A stretch of DNA of 64,000 bases, taken from Eubacteriales bacterium (lineage in GTDB: Bacteria > Bacillota > Clostridia > Lachnospirales > Lachnospiraceae). The position numbers and the translations under genes were made by a program. Below, in pieces: positions 1 to 7,017 of this stretch (its first letter is position 1; each line of letters begins with the position of its first letter). Location: assembly GCA_030539395.1 (NCBI GenBank), contig JAUNSC010000006.1:1-64000 (forward strand), in the 5' to 3' direction. Under the pieces are notes generated by a model. It saw nothing but the letters and a program-made list of their open reading frames with translations, did not search any database and was not told where the DNA came from.

Positions 1-110
1 TGCTCTATGGTGTGGATGCCGGTGTTGTAATTCTGCTGATGTTACTGGAAATTCTCTTGTTGCGAAGTTATAAAAGAAAAAAAGACACTTTGAAGGTTAA
101 AGTGGAATAA
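1..110 (+). CDS. C-terminal end of a membrane protein (partial)
   Basis: An open frame entering from the left edge (first full codon at 3) ends at TAA 108-110. The visible 35 residues are one strongly hydrophobic helix (VVILLMLLEILLL) followed by a short basic tail (RSYKRKKDTLKVKVE), as at the cytoplasmic end of a transporter whose last helix exits inward. A strong terminator follows at once, so this closes its transcript. The family cannot be named from this fragment; a transporter is only a guess. Confidence 0.55.
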   Translation, partial: LYGVDAGVVILLMLLEILLLRSYKRKKDTLKVKVE

Positions 111-120
111 ACTGAATTTT

Positions 121-153
121 AAAAACGGGGCTTCTGCGAAGCTCCGTTTTTTG
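121..153 (+). terminator. Rho-independent terminator of the upstream membrane gene
   Basis: A 9-bp stem (CGGGGCTTC with GAAGCTCCG, one G-T pair) with a three-base loop is flanked by A-rich sequence and followed by a run of T. It lies 11 bases after the stop of the partial gene. Confidence 0.85.
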
Positions 154-170
154 AAAGAAGATTTTAAATA

Positions 171-199
171 TTGCCCGAAAGGCATAGGTGTATTATTAT
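171..199 (+). promoter_or_regulatory. Sigma-A-type promoter of the LysR gene
   Basis: TTGCCC (171-176), a 17-base spacer and TATTAT (194-199). The site lies between the upstream terminator and the LysR start at 239. Confidence 0.55.
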
Positions 200-238
200 A
201 TAATAAAATAGCTATGGATATTTGAAAGGAGCTTTCAA

Positions 239-1129
239 ATGGAAATCAGAGTTCTTCGTTATTTTTTGACCGTTGTGAGGGAAGAAAGCATTACAAAGGC
301 ATCAGAGGTTTTGCATATTACCCAACCCACTTTGAGTCGGCAACTATCTCAGATGGAGGAAGACGTCGGCGTCAAATTATTTGAACGAGGCCCTCGAAAA
401 ATCACGCTGACCAATGAGGGGATTCTTTTGCGGCGGCGAGCAGAAGAAATTTTGCAGCTTGTTGATAAAACGGAAAAAGAACTTGTAGAGCAGGAAGAAC
501 AGGTGGAAGGTAAAATTTCTATTGGCTGCGGTGAAATTGCCTCTGTACAATTATTACCGGAACTGTTTCAAACATTTCGGGAAAAATATCCTCGCGTTAG
601 CTTCGACATCTTCACCGCTACAGCGGATTTGGTAAAAGAGCAAATGGATAAAGGATTACTTGATATTGGCCTGCTGCTTGAGCCGGTTGATATTGAAAAA
701 TACGATTTTATCCGTTTGGATATGAAAGAAAACTGGGTTGTTCTGATGCGCCCGGATGATCCTTTATCTCAAAAGGAATGTGTTACAGCAAAAGACTTGT
801 CTACTCTTCCATTGATCCTTCCACGCCGGATGAGCGTGCAAAGCGAGTTGGCGAGTTGGTTCGGAGACTATTATGAAGGGCTTAACGTAGTCTTTACCAG
901 TAATTTAAGTACCAATGGCGCAATTATGGTAAGTAATGGGTTGGCCTGCTCACTGGTGATCGAGGGAGCAGTACCATTTTGGGATCAATCAAAGATTGTA
1001 TATAGACCACTGTCGCCGGTACTGACAACAACAAGCGTGCTGGCATGGAAACGTAGACAGCCGTTTGGTTTGGCAGCCACAAAATTTATTGAATACGCAA
1101 AATGCTTTTTGGGCATGAGTCGCCCATAA
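239..1129 (+). CDS. LysR-family transcriptional regulator
   Basis: A 296-residue protein, the usual LysR length. The N-terminal winged helix-turn-helix is clear (KASEVLHITQPTLSRQL, about residues 21-37), followed by the linker helix and, from about residue 90, a type 2 periplasmic-binding-like effector domain. The start has AAAGGAG just upstream. LysR regulators usually control neighbouring or divergent genes; here the next genes on the same strand are a MerR regulator and an oxidoreductase cluster (1.6-4.1 kb), which are plausible targets, but the ligand cannot be read from the sequence. Confidence 0.9.
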   Translation: MEIRVLRYFLTVVREESITKASEVLHITQPTLSRQLSQMEEDVGVKLFERGPRKITLTNEGILLRRRAEEILQLVDKTEKELVEQEEQVEGKISIGCGEIASVQLLPELFQTFREKYPRVSFDIFTATADLVKEQMDKGLLDIGLLLEPVDIEKYDFIRLDMKENWVVLMRPDDPLSQKECVTAKDLSTLPLILPRRMSVQSELASWFGDYYEGLNVVFTSNLSTNGAIMVSNGLACSLVIEGAVPFWDQSKIVYRPLSPVLTTTSVLAWKRRQPFGLAATKFIEYAKCFLGMSRP

Positions 1130-1169
1130 AAACCAAGTATTTGATATATCGGACTTTCTGTTTTATCAT

Positions 1170-1216
1170 GTAAGTGCAGTTGGAAGAAACCCTTTTCTGA
1201 CAGCACTTACTTTTTT
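1170..1216 (+). terminator. Terminator after the LysR gene
   Basis: GTAAGTGC (1170-1177) pairs with GCACTTAC (1203-1210), followed by six T. The wide loop can hold an inner AGAAA/TTTCT helix. It separates the LysR gene from the MerR gene. Confidence 0.7.
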
Positions 1217-1237
1217 GTTTTAGAACGGAGAGTATCA

Positions 1238-1591
1238 ATGACACTGAAAGAGGCAAGTGAGCGGTTCCGTATCAGTATAGAGAAACTAAACTACTATAAG
1301 GAAAATGGACTGATCGTGTATGAAACACTTGTGAATGATGTGCCTGACTATACAGAGGATGAACTTCGTAAGGTGGGTGTCATTCATGCTTTATTGACGG
1401 CAGGGATGGACGTCAATATGCTGCGAAAATATTTACAGTTGCTCCGCAAAAAAGTTGGAAGCAAAGACGAACAAATCAGGATTCTCCGAAAGCAGCGTTG
1501 TGAACTGCTGGACGAGATTCACCGAAAGCAGCAGTCTTTAGATGAACTCGATTACATGATTGATGAGATCAAGAAAACAGGAGGCTTGTAA
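1238..1591 (+). CDS. MerR-family transcriptional regulator
   Basis: A 117-residue protein that begins almost directly with the MerR helix-turn-helix (KEASERFRISIEKLNYYKEN), continues with the wing (YTEDELRKVGVIHALLTAGM) and ends in a coiled-coil dimerisation helix (about residues 70-110). There is no C-terminal effector domain and no cysteine-rich metal site, so it belongs to the small YhdM/AdhR-like class that often sits next to alcohol or aldehyde redox genes. It is 3 bases from the broken flavodoxin gene and is probably the first gene of the 1.2-4.1 kb operon. Whether it still has an intact target set is unclear because two of those genes are broken. Confidence 0.88.
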   Translation: MTLKEASERFRISIEKLNYYKENGLIVYETLVNDVPDYTEDELRKVGVIHALLTAGMDVNMLRKYLQLLRKKVGSKDEQIRILRKQRCELLDEIHRKQQSLDELDYMIDEIKKTGGL

Positions 1592-1594
1592 ATT

Positions 1595-2066
1595 ATGAAA
1601 CACTTTGCGGCCCTATTGCTTCCTCTGCTGCCGATATGCGCTTTGACTGCTTGTGGCAATCAGGAGCGGGAAGCACCGGTATTTACCACAGATACCCTCG
1701 TGCCTTTGGAAAGCACAAAATCTTCCAAAACGGAAAGCGCTCAAGAACCTGCGGAGGATCCGACAAACAGCAATATTCTGATTGCCTATTTTTCACGCTA
1801 TGGAAATACAGAATAGCCCGATGATGTGGATGCCACCACATCTGCCAGTATTGTATCAGATGAAAATGGGCGGTATGGAACAACGGAATATGTTGCAAAT
1901 CTGATTCAACAGGCAGTCGGAGGTGATGTCCTTTCTGGAGCAGTATGACATTGTGTTTATCGGCTATCCGATCTGGTGGTATAGCTGTCCAATGGCAATT
2001 CATTCGTTTCTTGATACGCATGATCTCAGTGGAAAACAGGTTTATCTGTTCACATGAAACCGAAGG
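1595..2066 (+). pseudogene. Broken flavodoxin-family lipoprotein
   Basis: The N-terminus is intact: a lipoprotein signal (LLPICALTAC), a linker, then the flavodoxin FMN-binding start NILIAYFSRYGNTE. A TAG stop follows at 1814-1816. Flavodoxin sequence continues in the same frame after the stop (DDVDATTSASIVSDENGRYG, then TEYVANLIQQAVGGDV), shifts frame near 1928 with apparent loss of an internal segment, and resumes as LEQYDIVFIGYPIWWYSCPM and HSFLDTHDLSGKQVYLF before being cut off just ahead of the aldo/keto reductase. A nonsense codon, an internal deletion with frameshift and a lost C-terminus together make this a decayed gene rather than a sequencing slip. When intact it would have been a surface-attached FMN electron carrier. 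Confidence 0.85.
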
Positions 2067-2093
2067 GCTTGGAGGATTAAAGGAGGACACGAT

Positions 2094-3197
2094 ATGAAAC
2101 AAATGCAATATCGAAGGCTGCCCCACGGAGGGGATAACATCAGTATTATAGGACTTGGCACCAGTTCCATTCAGGCAGCCAGTGAACGGGAAATTGAAGA
2201 GACCGTTCGTTATGCCCTGGAGCGGGGCATCAACTATTTTGATATGGCTTCTGCCGAGGCAAAACCCTTTGCAGCCTATGGCCGCGCATTGGCAGGAAAT
2301 CGGAAAAAAGCATATTTCCAGATTCATTTTGGAGCAAATTATGCCACAGGTACATACGGCTGGACAACGAACTTGGATACGATCAAACGCTCTGTTGATT
2401 GGCAGCTTCACGCACTGCAGACGGATTATATCGATTTTGGATTTATCCACTGCATCGATGAGATCGCAGACCTGCGAAAAGTGGAAAAGGCGGGTGTGAT
2501 CCGCTATATTCAGGAGTTGCAAAGCCAGGGAGTGGTTCGTCACATCGGCCTGTCCTCCCATACGCCAGAGCTTGCCAATCGTGTGCTGGATATGGGAATT
2601 CTGGATATGCTGATGTTCAGCATTAATCCCGGTTACGATTACCGCAAAGGTGCATATGGAATTGGCAATGTGGAGGAACGAATGGCGCTGTACCGCCGAT
2701 GCGAAAAGGAAGGTGTCGGCATTTCTGTTATGAAAGCCTTCAGCGGAGGGCAGCTTTTGGAGGCTCGAACATCCCCATTTGGTCAGGCGCTTACAGAATA
2801 TCAGTGCCTGCAATATGCCCTGGATAAACCGGGAGTATTGACGGTTCTTCCCGGTATTCGTGGGAAAGAGGATTTGGACGGCATCCTCGGTTTCCTGGAA
2901 GCGAAGCCGGAAGAAACGGACTATTCTGTCATCGGCAATTTTGCGCCCCAGGATGCAAATGGTAAGTGCGTTTACTGCAATCACTGCAAACCTTGTCCGG
3001 AAGGATTGGACATCGGTCTGATAAATAAGTATTATGATTTGTCCAGGGCGGGAGACAGTCTTGCTCATAGTCACTATGAGAAGCTGGAAAAGAAAGCGTC
3101 TGATTGTGTGAAATGCGGGCACTGCAATACGCGCTGTCCGTTCCATGTGGATCAGGTTTCAAGAATGGAGACTATTGCAGCATATTTTGATAAATAA
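2094..3197 (+). CDS. Aldo/keto reductase with C-terminal 4Fe-4S domain
   Basis: A 367-residue protein: an AKR TIM barrel (about 1-270) followed by a ferredoxin-like tail with CVYCNHCKPCP (about 284-294) and CVKCGHCNTRCPF (about 340-352), which can hold two 4Fe-4S clusters. AAAGGAGG precedes the start. In the barrel, the Asp of YFDMASAEAK and the His of IDFGFIHCID are in the expected places, but the usual tetrad Tyr and Lys are not apparent (the strand that normally ends in TK reads QIHFG). This variant AKR-ferredoxin family is common in anaerobic Firmicutes and probably draws electrons from ferredoxin or flavodoxin, which fits the flavodoxin remnant just upstream. The substrate is unknown. 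Confidence 0.88.
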   Translation: MKQMQYRRLPHGGDNISIIGLGTSSIQAASEREIEETVRYALERGINYFDMASAEAKPFAAYGRALAGNRKKAYFQIHFGANYATGTYGWTTNLDTIKRSVDWQLHALQTDYIDFGFIHCIDEIADLRKVEKAGVIRYIQELQSQGVVRHIGLSSHTPELANRVLDMGILDMLMFSINPGYDYRKGAYGIGNVEERMALYRRCEKEGVGISVMKAFSGGQLLEARTSPFGQALTEYQCLQYALDKPGVLTVLPGIRGKEDLDGILGFLEAKPEETDYSVIGNFAPQDANGKCVYCNHCKPCPEGLDIGLINKYYDLSRAGDSLAHSHYEKLEKKASDCVKCGHCNTRCPFHVDQVSRMETIAAYFDK

Positions 3198-3217
3198 TTG
3201 AAAAGGAGACTTAAATT

Positions 3218-3622
3218 ATGAGAGCAGATGAATTTCAACAGATTTTTCCTTTAGGAGATAAAAATGATGCTTATGCCAAATTTTTTGTAGGGCAAAGCTA
3301 TCTCAAAATGCTGACTACCGAGCGTATTGGTATTGCCAATGTAACATTTGAACCGGGATGCCGCAATAACTGGCATATCCACCACAAAGGCGGCCAGATT
3401 TTACTTTGCACTGCCGGACGGGGATATTATCAGGAATGGGGCAAGCCTGCACAGGAACTAAAGCCGGGAGATGTTGTCAACATTCCGCCGGAAGTGAAAC
3501 ACTGGCACGGAGCAGCACCGGATAGTTGGTTTTCCCACCTGGCTGTTGAGGTTCCGGCAGAAGGTGCGTCCAATGAATGGCTGGAAGCGGTGGATGCGCA
3601 GGAATACGGAAAGTTAATATAA
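3218..3622 (+). CDS. Cupin-domain protein
   Basis: A 134-residue single-domain cupin. Cupin motif 1 is HIHHKGGQILLCTAGRGYY and motif 2 is PGDVVNIPPEVKHWHGAAP, so the metal-binding histidines are present. It starts 20 bases after the aldo/keto reductase with AAAGGAG upstream and is followed by a carboxymuconolactone-decarboxylase-like gene. This cupin plus CMD pairing recurs in Firmicutes redox operons, often annotated as cupin or mandelonitrile-lyase-like, but no reaction can be assigned here. Confidence 0.85.
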   Translation: MRADEFQQIFPLGDKNDAYAKFFVGQSYLKMLTTERIGIANVTFEPGCRNNWHIHHKGGQILLCTAGRGYYQEWGKPAQELKPGDVVNIPPEVKHWHGAAPDSWFSHLAVEVPAEGASNEWLEAVDAQEYGKLI

Positions 3623-3637
3623 AGGAGGTTGCCGTCA

Positions 3638-3958
3638 ATGAGCAAAGTAACTGCAGGACACGACGCTTTGGGGGATTTTGCACCCAAATTTGCAGAAATG
3701 AACGACGATGTGCTGTTTGGGGAGATTTGGTCACGGGAGGAACAGTTATCTCCCCGTGATCGGAGCATGATCACCGTATCAGCCCTGATGGCCAGCGGTA
3801 TTCTGGATAGTTCTCTGGAACATCATATCCGAACCGCGAAAGCCAATGGAATCACAAAAGAGGAAATGGCCGAGATGCTGACACAGCTTGCTTTTTATGC
3901 CGGATGGCCCAAAGCGTGGGCGGCGTTTCGGATTGCAAAAGAAGTATACACAAATTAG
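3638..3958 (+). CDS. Carboxymuconolactone decarboxylase-family protein
   Basis: A 106-residue all-helical protein (FAEMNDDVLFGEIW, RDRSMITVSALMASG, GWPKAWAAF), typical of the small CMD/AhpD-like fold. I use ATG 3638, nine bases after AAAGGAGG, rather than an in-frame TTG at 3629 that touches the ribosome site. No CxxC of the AhpD peroxidase type is present, so a thiol peroxidase role is not supported. It is the third intact gene of the oxidoreductase operon. Its substrate is not known. Confidence 0.85.
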   Translation: MSKVTAGHDALGDFAPKFAEMNDDVLFGEIWSREEQLSPRDRSMITVSALMASGILDSSLEHHIRTAKANGITKEEMAEMLTQLAFYAGWPKAWAAFRIAKEVYTN

Positions 3959-3969
3959 GAGGAAGAAAT

Positions 3970-4095
3970 ATGAGTTTCACAATCTTTATGCCGACAAAAT
4001 GGATTTTTGGCGCTGGAGCGCTGAACGAATTGGGCAAACAGTCCCTTCCGGGTAATAAGGCTATGCTTGTTACCTCCAAGAAGGGTATATCATGA
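3970..4095 (+). pseudogene. N-terminal stub of an iron-containing alcohol dehydrogenase
   Basis: After a ribosome site (AGGAGGAA) an ATG opens a frame that matches the start of class III iron alcohol dehydrogenases (FMPTKWIFGAGALNELG, then LPGNKAMLVTSKKG), but it stops after 41 residues where about 380 are expected. The NAD- and metal-binding parts are absent and unrelated sequence follows, so the gene was truncated by a deletion or rearrangement with its joint near 4090. Confidence 0.8.
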
Positions 4096-4098
4096 CTC

Positions 4099-4209
4099 AT
4101 GCGGCTATTGTGTATTTTAATTATTATATTTGTCATTATATCTGCTATACAGCAACGGTTCAGTAAACAAATAGTAACAGTAGTTGGTGCATGTTTCTAT
4201 ATTCAATAA
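4099..4209 (+). pseudogene. Possible C-terminal remnant of a membrane protein
   Basis: A 36-codon frame with one hydrophobic helix (LLCILIIIFVIISAI) and a basic tail (QQRFSKQ), ending at TAA 4207-4209 inside the base of a terminator. It has no ribosome site of its own and starts where the alcohol dehydrogenase stub ends. This pattern resembles the last helix of an ABC permease joined to the stub by a deletion. It is too short to identify. Confidence 0.35.
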
Positions 4210-4252
4210 AAAAACCAGGAAAATCAACAGAGTTTGATGGACCTGGTTTTTG
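4207..4252. terminator. Bidirectional terminator
   Basis: AAAACCAGG pairs with CCTGGTTTT around an inner ATCAA/TTGAT hairpin, with A and T runs on both sides. It ends the decayed left-hand region and could also stop transcripts from the GH15 gene on the other strand, whose stop is at 4348. The remaining bases to 4347 show nothing else. Confidence 0.7.
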
Positions 4253-4347
4253 AATAAAAGTATGCAGTTGTATGACGAATCTTCATCAAGGATTCCTCAA
4301 ACCAGCCTCTTATAAAAGTTGCCCCTCAAAAAACGAAAGGATCAAAT

Positions 4348-5505
4348 TTATTCAGTTGCGTCTTTCAGGGCTTTGCAGGCAATAATATACATTGCATGTG
4401 ACCAGAGTAAAGGCGCCGGAGATTCATGCCACCATTTTGTTTCCCATTCGTCTTTTATGTCCGGGTAGTTAAGATGATCAAATATCTGCTCCGGGAAAAG
4501 ACCATCACTTTCAGTATGCTCTTCACACCATTTTAAAAGTTCTTCGGCCCTGGCATATTCCCCGATTGCGGTATAGTACCAGGAAAGCCAACAGGTCAGT
4601 ACAATCCATTCACCTCCCCCATAATAGACATCTTTTCTATAACGTTTTACCCCGCCAAATAAAAGTTGTTCTTCCACCTGTTTGACAGTTGCCAGTGTGA
4701 GCGGGTCATTAAAGTCGAAAACTCCATAAGGAATAAAGAGCCACAGAGAGTTTCCGTCAATATCTGTGCTGCCTACATATTTTGGCAGGAAATTGCAGGA
4801 AGATGCAGCATCTCTTAAAATTGAACGAATTTTTTCAATCCAGTTAGTGATGTCGGGATCGTTTTTGAATTCGTTAATAGCGATAAGACCTCCGGCAATA
4901 CTTCCAAGTGTTCCGATAGCGCGTTCCTGACCGTATTCTTCCCAGGGATCGTAGCAGGGCATTTCCCAGGTTAATTTTAGATATTCGATGGTGAGACTAA
5001 TGCTTTCACTGCATTCCTCCAAAATTTTGTAATCACCTGTAGTTTTAGCGTAGTGGCAAATTCCCCATAACCAGGCTCCATAGCAGTCGGTTTGGAAGTT
5101 TGGCCAGCTGTTTCCGTTATCGATACCATTTAATGAATAGATTTTTGGCCATTTTGTAAAATAGAACGGAACATCTCCGGAAACTGTCGGTTCTATATCC
5201 CCATCCATGGTAAAACGGGCGGGGAGAAAATCAGATTCGGTTAAAGTAATTCCGGAATCTAATTTGTTTTTTAAAGAATACACTATCTCTTTATGTTTTA
5301 GAAGTGTTTTGTCCATCCAAAGAAGAAAACGGCGGGTGGATTCAGCATGTCCGCTCGCTAATGCTCCGCAGGCCGTAAAGATACCATCACGCGGCCAGCA
5401 AAAACGAAATCTTGGAAAGGAAGGCGAAGCTGGAAAAGAACCGGATGCGTCTTGATTCTCTAAAATGATCTGGATGCTTTTTTTCAGTAACGTGTTTCTA
5501 TCCAT
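4348..5505 (-). CDS. GH15 glucoamylase-like glycoside hydrolase
   Basis: A 385-residue protein with the (alpha/alpha)6-barrel signatures of the GH15 family: CWPRDGIFTACGAL near residue 36, FQTDCYGAWLWGI near 145 and WHESPAPLLWSHAMYI near the C-terminus. A glutamate in CYDPWEEYG fits the general acid and one in LFPEQIFD fits the general base. There is no signal peptide, so it acts in the cytoplasm, presumably cutting alpha-linked gluco-oligosaccharides delivered by the divergent ABC importer. The start has AGGAGG upstream. Expression is probably controlled with the transporter by the LacI regulator, since the same operator overlaps its promoter. Linkage preference (alpha-1,4 or alpha-1,6) cannot be read. 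Confidence 0.8.
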   Translation of the reverse strand: MDRNTLLKKSIQIILENQDASGSFPASPSFPRFRFCWPRDGIFTACGALASGHAESTRRFLLWMDKTLLKHKEIVYSLKNKLDSGITLTESDFLPARFTMDGDIEPTVSGDVPFYFTKWPKIYSLNGIDNGNSWPNFQTDCYGAWLWGICHYAKTTGDYKILEECSESISLTIEYLKLTWEMPCYDPWEEYGQERAIGTLGSIAGGLIAINEFKNDPDITNWIEKIRSILRDAASSCNFLPKYVGSTDIDGNSLWLFIPYGVFDFNDPLTLATVKQVEEQLLFGGVKRYRKDVYYGGGEWIVLTCWLSWYYTAIGEYARAEELLKWCEEHTESDGLFPEQIFDHLNYPDIKDEWETKWWHESPAPLLWSHAMYIIACKALKDATE

Positions 5506-5524
5506 TGTTAATTACCTCCTGTAT

Positions 5525-5540
5525 TTGGAAATGATTCCAT
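5525..5540. promoter_or_regulatory. LacI-type operator, GH15 side
   Basis: TTGGAAATGATTCCAT contains inverted arms TGGAA and TTCCA around ATGA. It sits directly downstream of the minus-strand -10 box of the GH15 gene, over the expected transcription start. It matches the operator at 5644-5659. Confidence 0.75.
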
Positions 5541-5543
5541 ATA

Positions 5544-5572
5544 AATATACGATAAAATTTGCAAAAAAGCAA
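5544..5572 (-). promoter_or_regulatory. Promoter of the GH15 gene
   Basis: On the minus strand: TTGCTT (plus coordinates 5567-5572), a 17-base spacer and TATATT (5544-5549). The operator at 5525-5540 follows immediately. Confidence 0.65.
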
Positions 5573-5600
5573 GTTGTTTTGAAATTTTTTCGAAAAAATA

Positions 5601-5629
5601 TTGACAGTATCAGGTTTTTTTGCTAGGAT
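5601..5629 (+). promoter_or_regulatory. Promoter of the sugar ABC importer operon
   Basis: A perfect TTGACA (5601-5606), a 17-base spacer and TAGGAT (5624-5629) with an extended TGC before it. The operator at 5644-5659 lies just past the expected start site, a repression geometry. Confidence 0.8.
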
Positions 5630-5643
5630 AAAGTTGTCCGGAT

Positions 5644-5659
5644 ATGGAAATGATTCCAT
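5644..5659. promoter_or_regulatory. LacI-type operator, importer side
   Basis: ATGGAAATGATTCCAT, a perfect 6-base inverted repeat (ATGGAA/TTCCAT) around ATGA. The same core occurs at 5525-5540 on the other divergent promoter. The LacI regulator at 8745-9779 in the same operon is the obvious ligand. Confidence 0.8.
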
Positions 5660-5686
5660 GAAAATAAGATACAGGGAGGAAAGAAA

Positions 5687-6934
5687 ATGAAAAAAAGAAT
5701 GTCATTTGTAGTAGGAACTTTTTTAGCAACTTTTATGGCTCTTGGAAGTCAGGCAGTGCTTGCTGCTGGTGATGAAAGCGTAACGCTTCAGCTTCTTCAG
5801 TTTAAAGAAGATCAGGCAGCAATCGTGAAAGCTATGGTAGAAGATTTCAATGCGCAGAGTGAAGGAATTACTGTAGAAGCTACTATTCTGGGAGATGATT
5901 TTTCTGCAACCAGACAGGCAAGATTTGCAGGGGGAGAAGGACCGGATATCTTTTTTGTAGAAGGGTATAGTGATGCACAGACCTGGCTGGAATATCTTAC
6001 CGATTTATCGGATGAAGAATGGACAGCAGATCTGGCTGCAAACACGGTGGACGGTGTAACATTTGACGGAAAAATTTATGGTTTTCCGATTGGCCTGGAA
6101 GGTTATGGCTTTGTTTATAACAAGGATCTTTTTGAAAAAGCCGGAATTACTGAGCTCCCTCAGACAATCACAGAATTGAAAGCGGTAGATGAAAAGCTGA
6201 AAGAAAGTGGTATTCAGGCAAGCTGCGATGCTATGGCAGAATGGTGGTTTACCGGTCAGCATCTTATGAGCATCCCGTTTGGAACCATTGAAGATCCGCA
6301 GGGATTTGCAGCGGCTGTTACAGCCGGTGAAAAAACAATTGCAGATAATCCTTATATGCAGGGATTCTTTGATATCCTGGATATCATGGTTGAATATGGA
6401 GAAGGTAATGATTCTATTGGTATGGATTATAATGCTTCTATCGCAAAATTTGCAGCAGGAGAAACTGCTATGATGATGACCGGAAACTGGGCGGAAGTTT
6501 CAATTACTACAGCAAATCCGGATATTAATATCGGCATCTTTGCGGTTCCCATGTCCGATGATGCGCAAGATGCAAGAATAGCAACCAATGTTTCTGCATA
6601 TTACGCAATTAATAATCAGTCGAAATATGTAGAAGAAGCAAAAGAATTCTTGAACTGGATGCATGATCATTATCAGGAGTATTTTGTAGATCAGCTTAAC
6701 CTGATTCCTGCATTTACTGAAGGTATTACAACAGATAATCTGGGAATGATTGCAGGTGAAATCAGTGAATATGTAAGCGAAGGAAAAACAAGTCCGTTTG
6801 CATTCTTCTTTTGGCCCACAGGAGCAAACCAGGAATTCCATGCACCGCTTCAGCAATATGCGGCAGGCGTACTTGATCGTGATGGAGCATTGACTGAAAT
6901 GCAGTCTATCTGGGATAAATACGCAAGTAACTGA
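5687..6934 (+). CDS. Carbohydrate ABC transporter substrate-binding protein
   Basis: A 415-residue family 1 extracellular solute-binding protein. A signal peptide (MKKRMSFVVGTFLATFMALG, cut near VLA-AGD) precedes the bilobed domain; QARFAGGEGPDIFFVEG and GETAMMMTGNWAEV are typical sugar-binding-protein segments. The signal has no lipobox cysteine, which is unusual in a Gram-positive cell where such proteins are normally lipid-anchored. AGGGAGG lies before the start. It is the first gene of the SBP-permease-permease-LacI-lactonase operon. Together with the GH15 enzyme it suggests uptake of a gluco-oligosaccharide, but the ligand is inferred only from context. Confidence 0.9.
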   Translation: MKKRMSFVVGTFLATFMALGSQAVLAAGDESVTLQLLQFKEDQAAIVKAMVEDFNAQSEGITVEATILGDDFSATRQARFAGGEGPDIFFVEGYSDAQTWLEYLTDLSDEEWTADLAANTVDGVTFDGKIYGFPIGLEGYGFVYNKDLFEKAGITELPQTITELKAVDEKLKESGIQASCDAMAEWWFTGQHLMSIPFGTIEDPQGFAAAVTAGEKTIADNPYMQGFFDILDIMVEYGEGNDSIGMDYNASIAKFAAGETAMMMTGNWAEVSITTANPDINIGIFAVPMSDDAQDARIATNVSAYYAINNQSKYVEEAKEFLNWMHDHYQEYFVDQLNLIPAFTEGITTDNLGMIAGEISEYVSEGKTSPFAFFFWPTGANQEFHAPLQQYAAGVLDRDGALTEMQSIWDKYASN

Positions 6935-6947
6935 TCATTTATCTATC

Positions 6948-6980
6948 ACATGCTGTACGCAGTAAAAACGTGCAGCATGT
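6948..6980 (+). other. Intercistronic stem-loop between binding protein and permease
   Basis: ACATGCTGTACG pairs with CGTGCAGCATGT (12 pairs, one T-G) around a 9-base A-rich loop, with no T run after it. Such hairpins behind binding-protein genes commonly protect the upstream mRNA and lower permease expression; that role is inferred here. Confidence 0.65.
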
Positions 6981-7017
6981 ATGATTAGTGGGGCATGAAA
7001 CATAGAAAATATCAGGG

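Noticed and set aside
1683-3146. 487-codon open frame on the minus strand
   Set aside because: It lies opposite the well-supported aldo/keto reductase and flavodoxin remnant, has no ribosome site and no recognisable domain; a shadow frame.
5644-5659. Catabolite-response (cre) site
   Set aside because: The arms and length fit a LacI-family palindrome, but the central CG of CcpA cre sites is missing; the local LacI protein is the simpler explanation.
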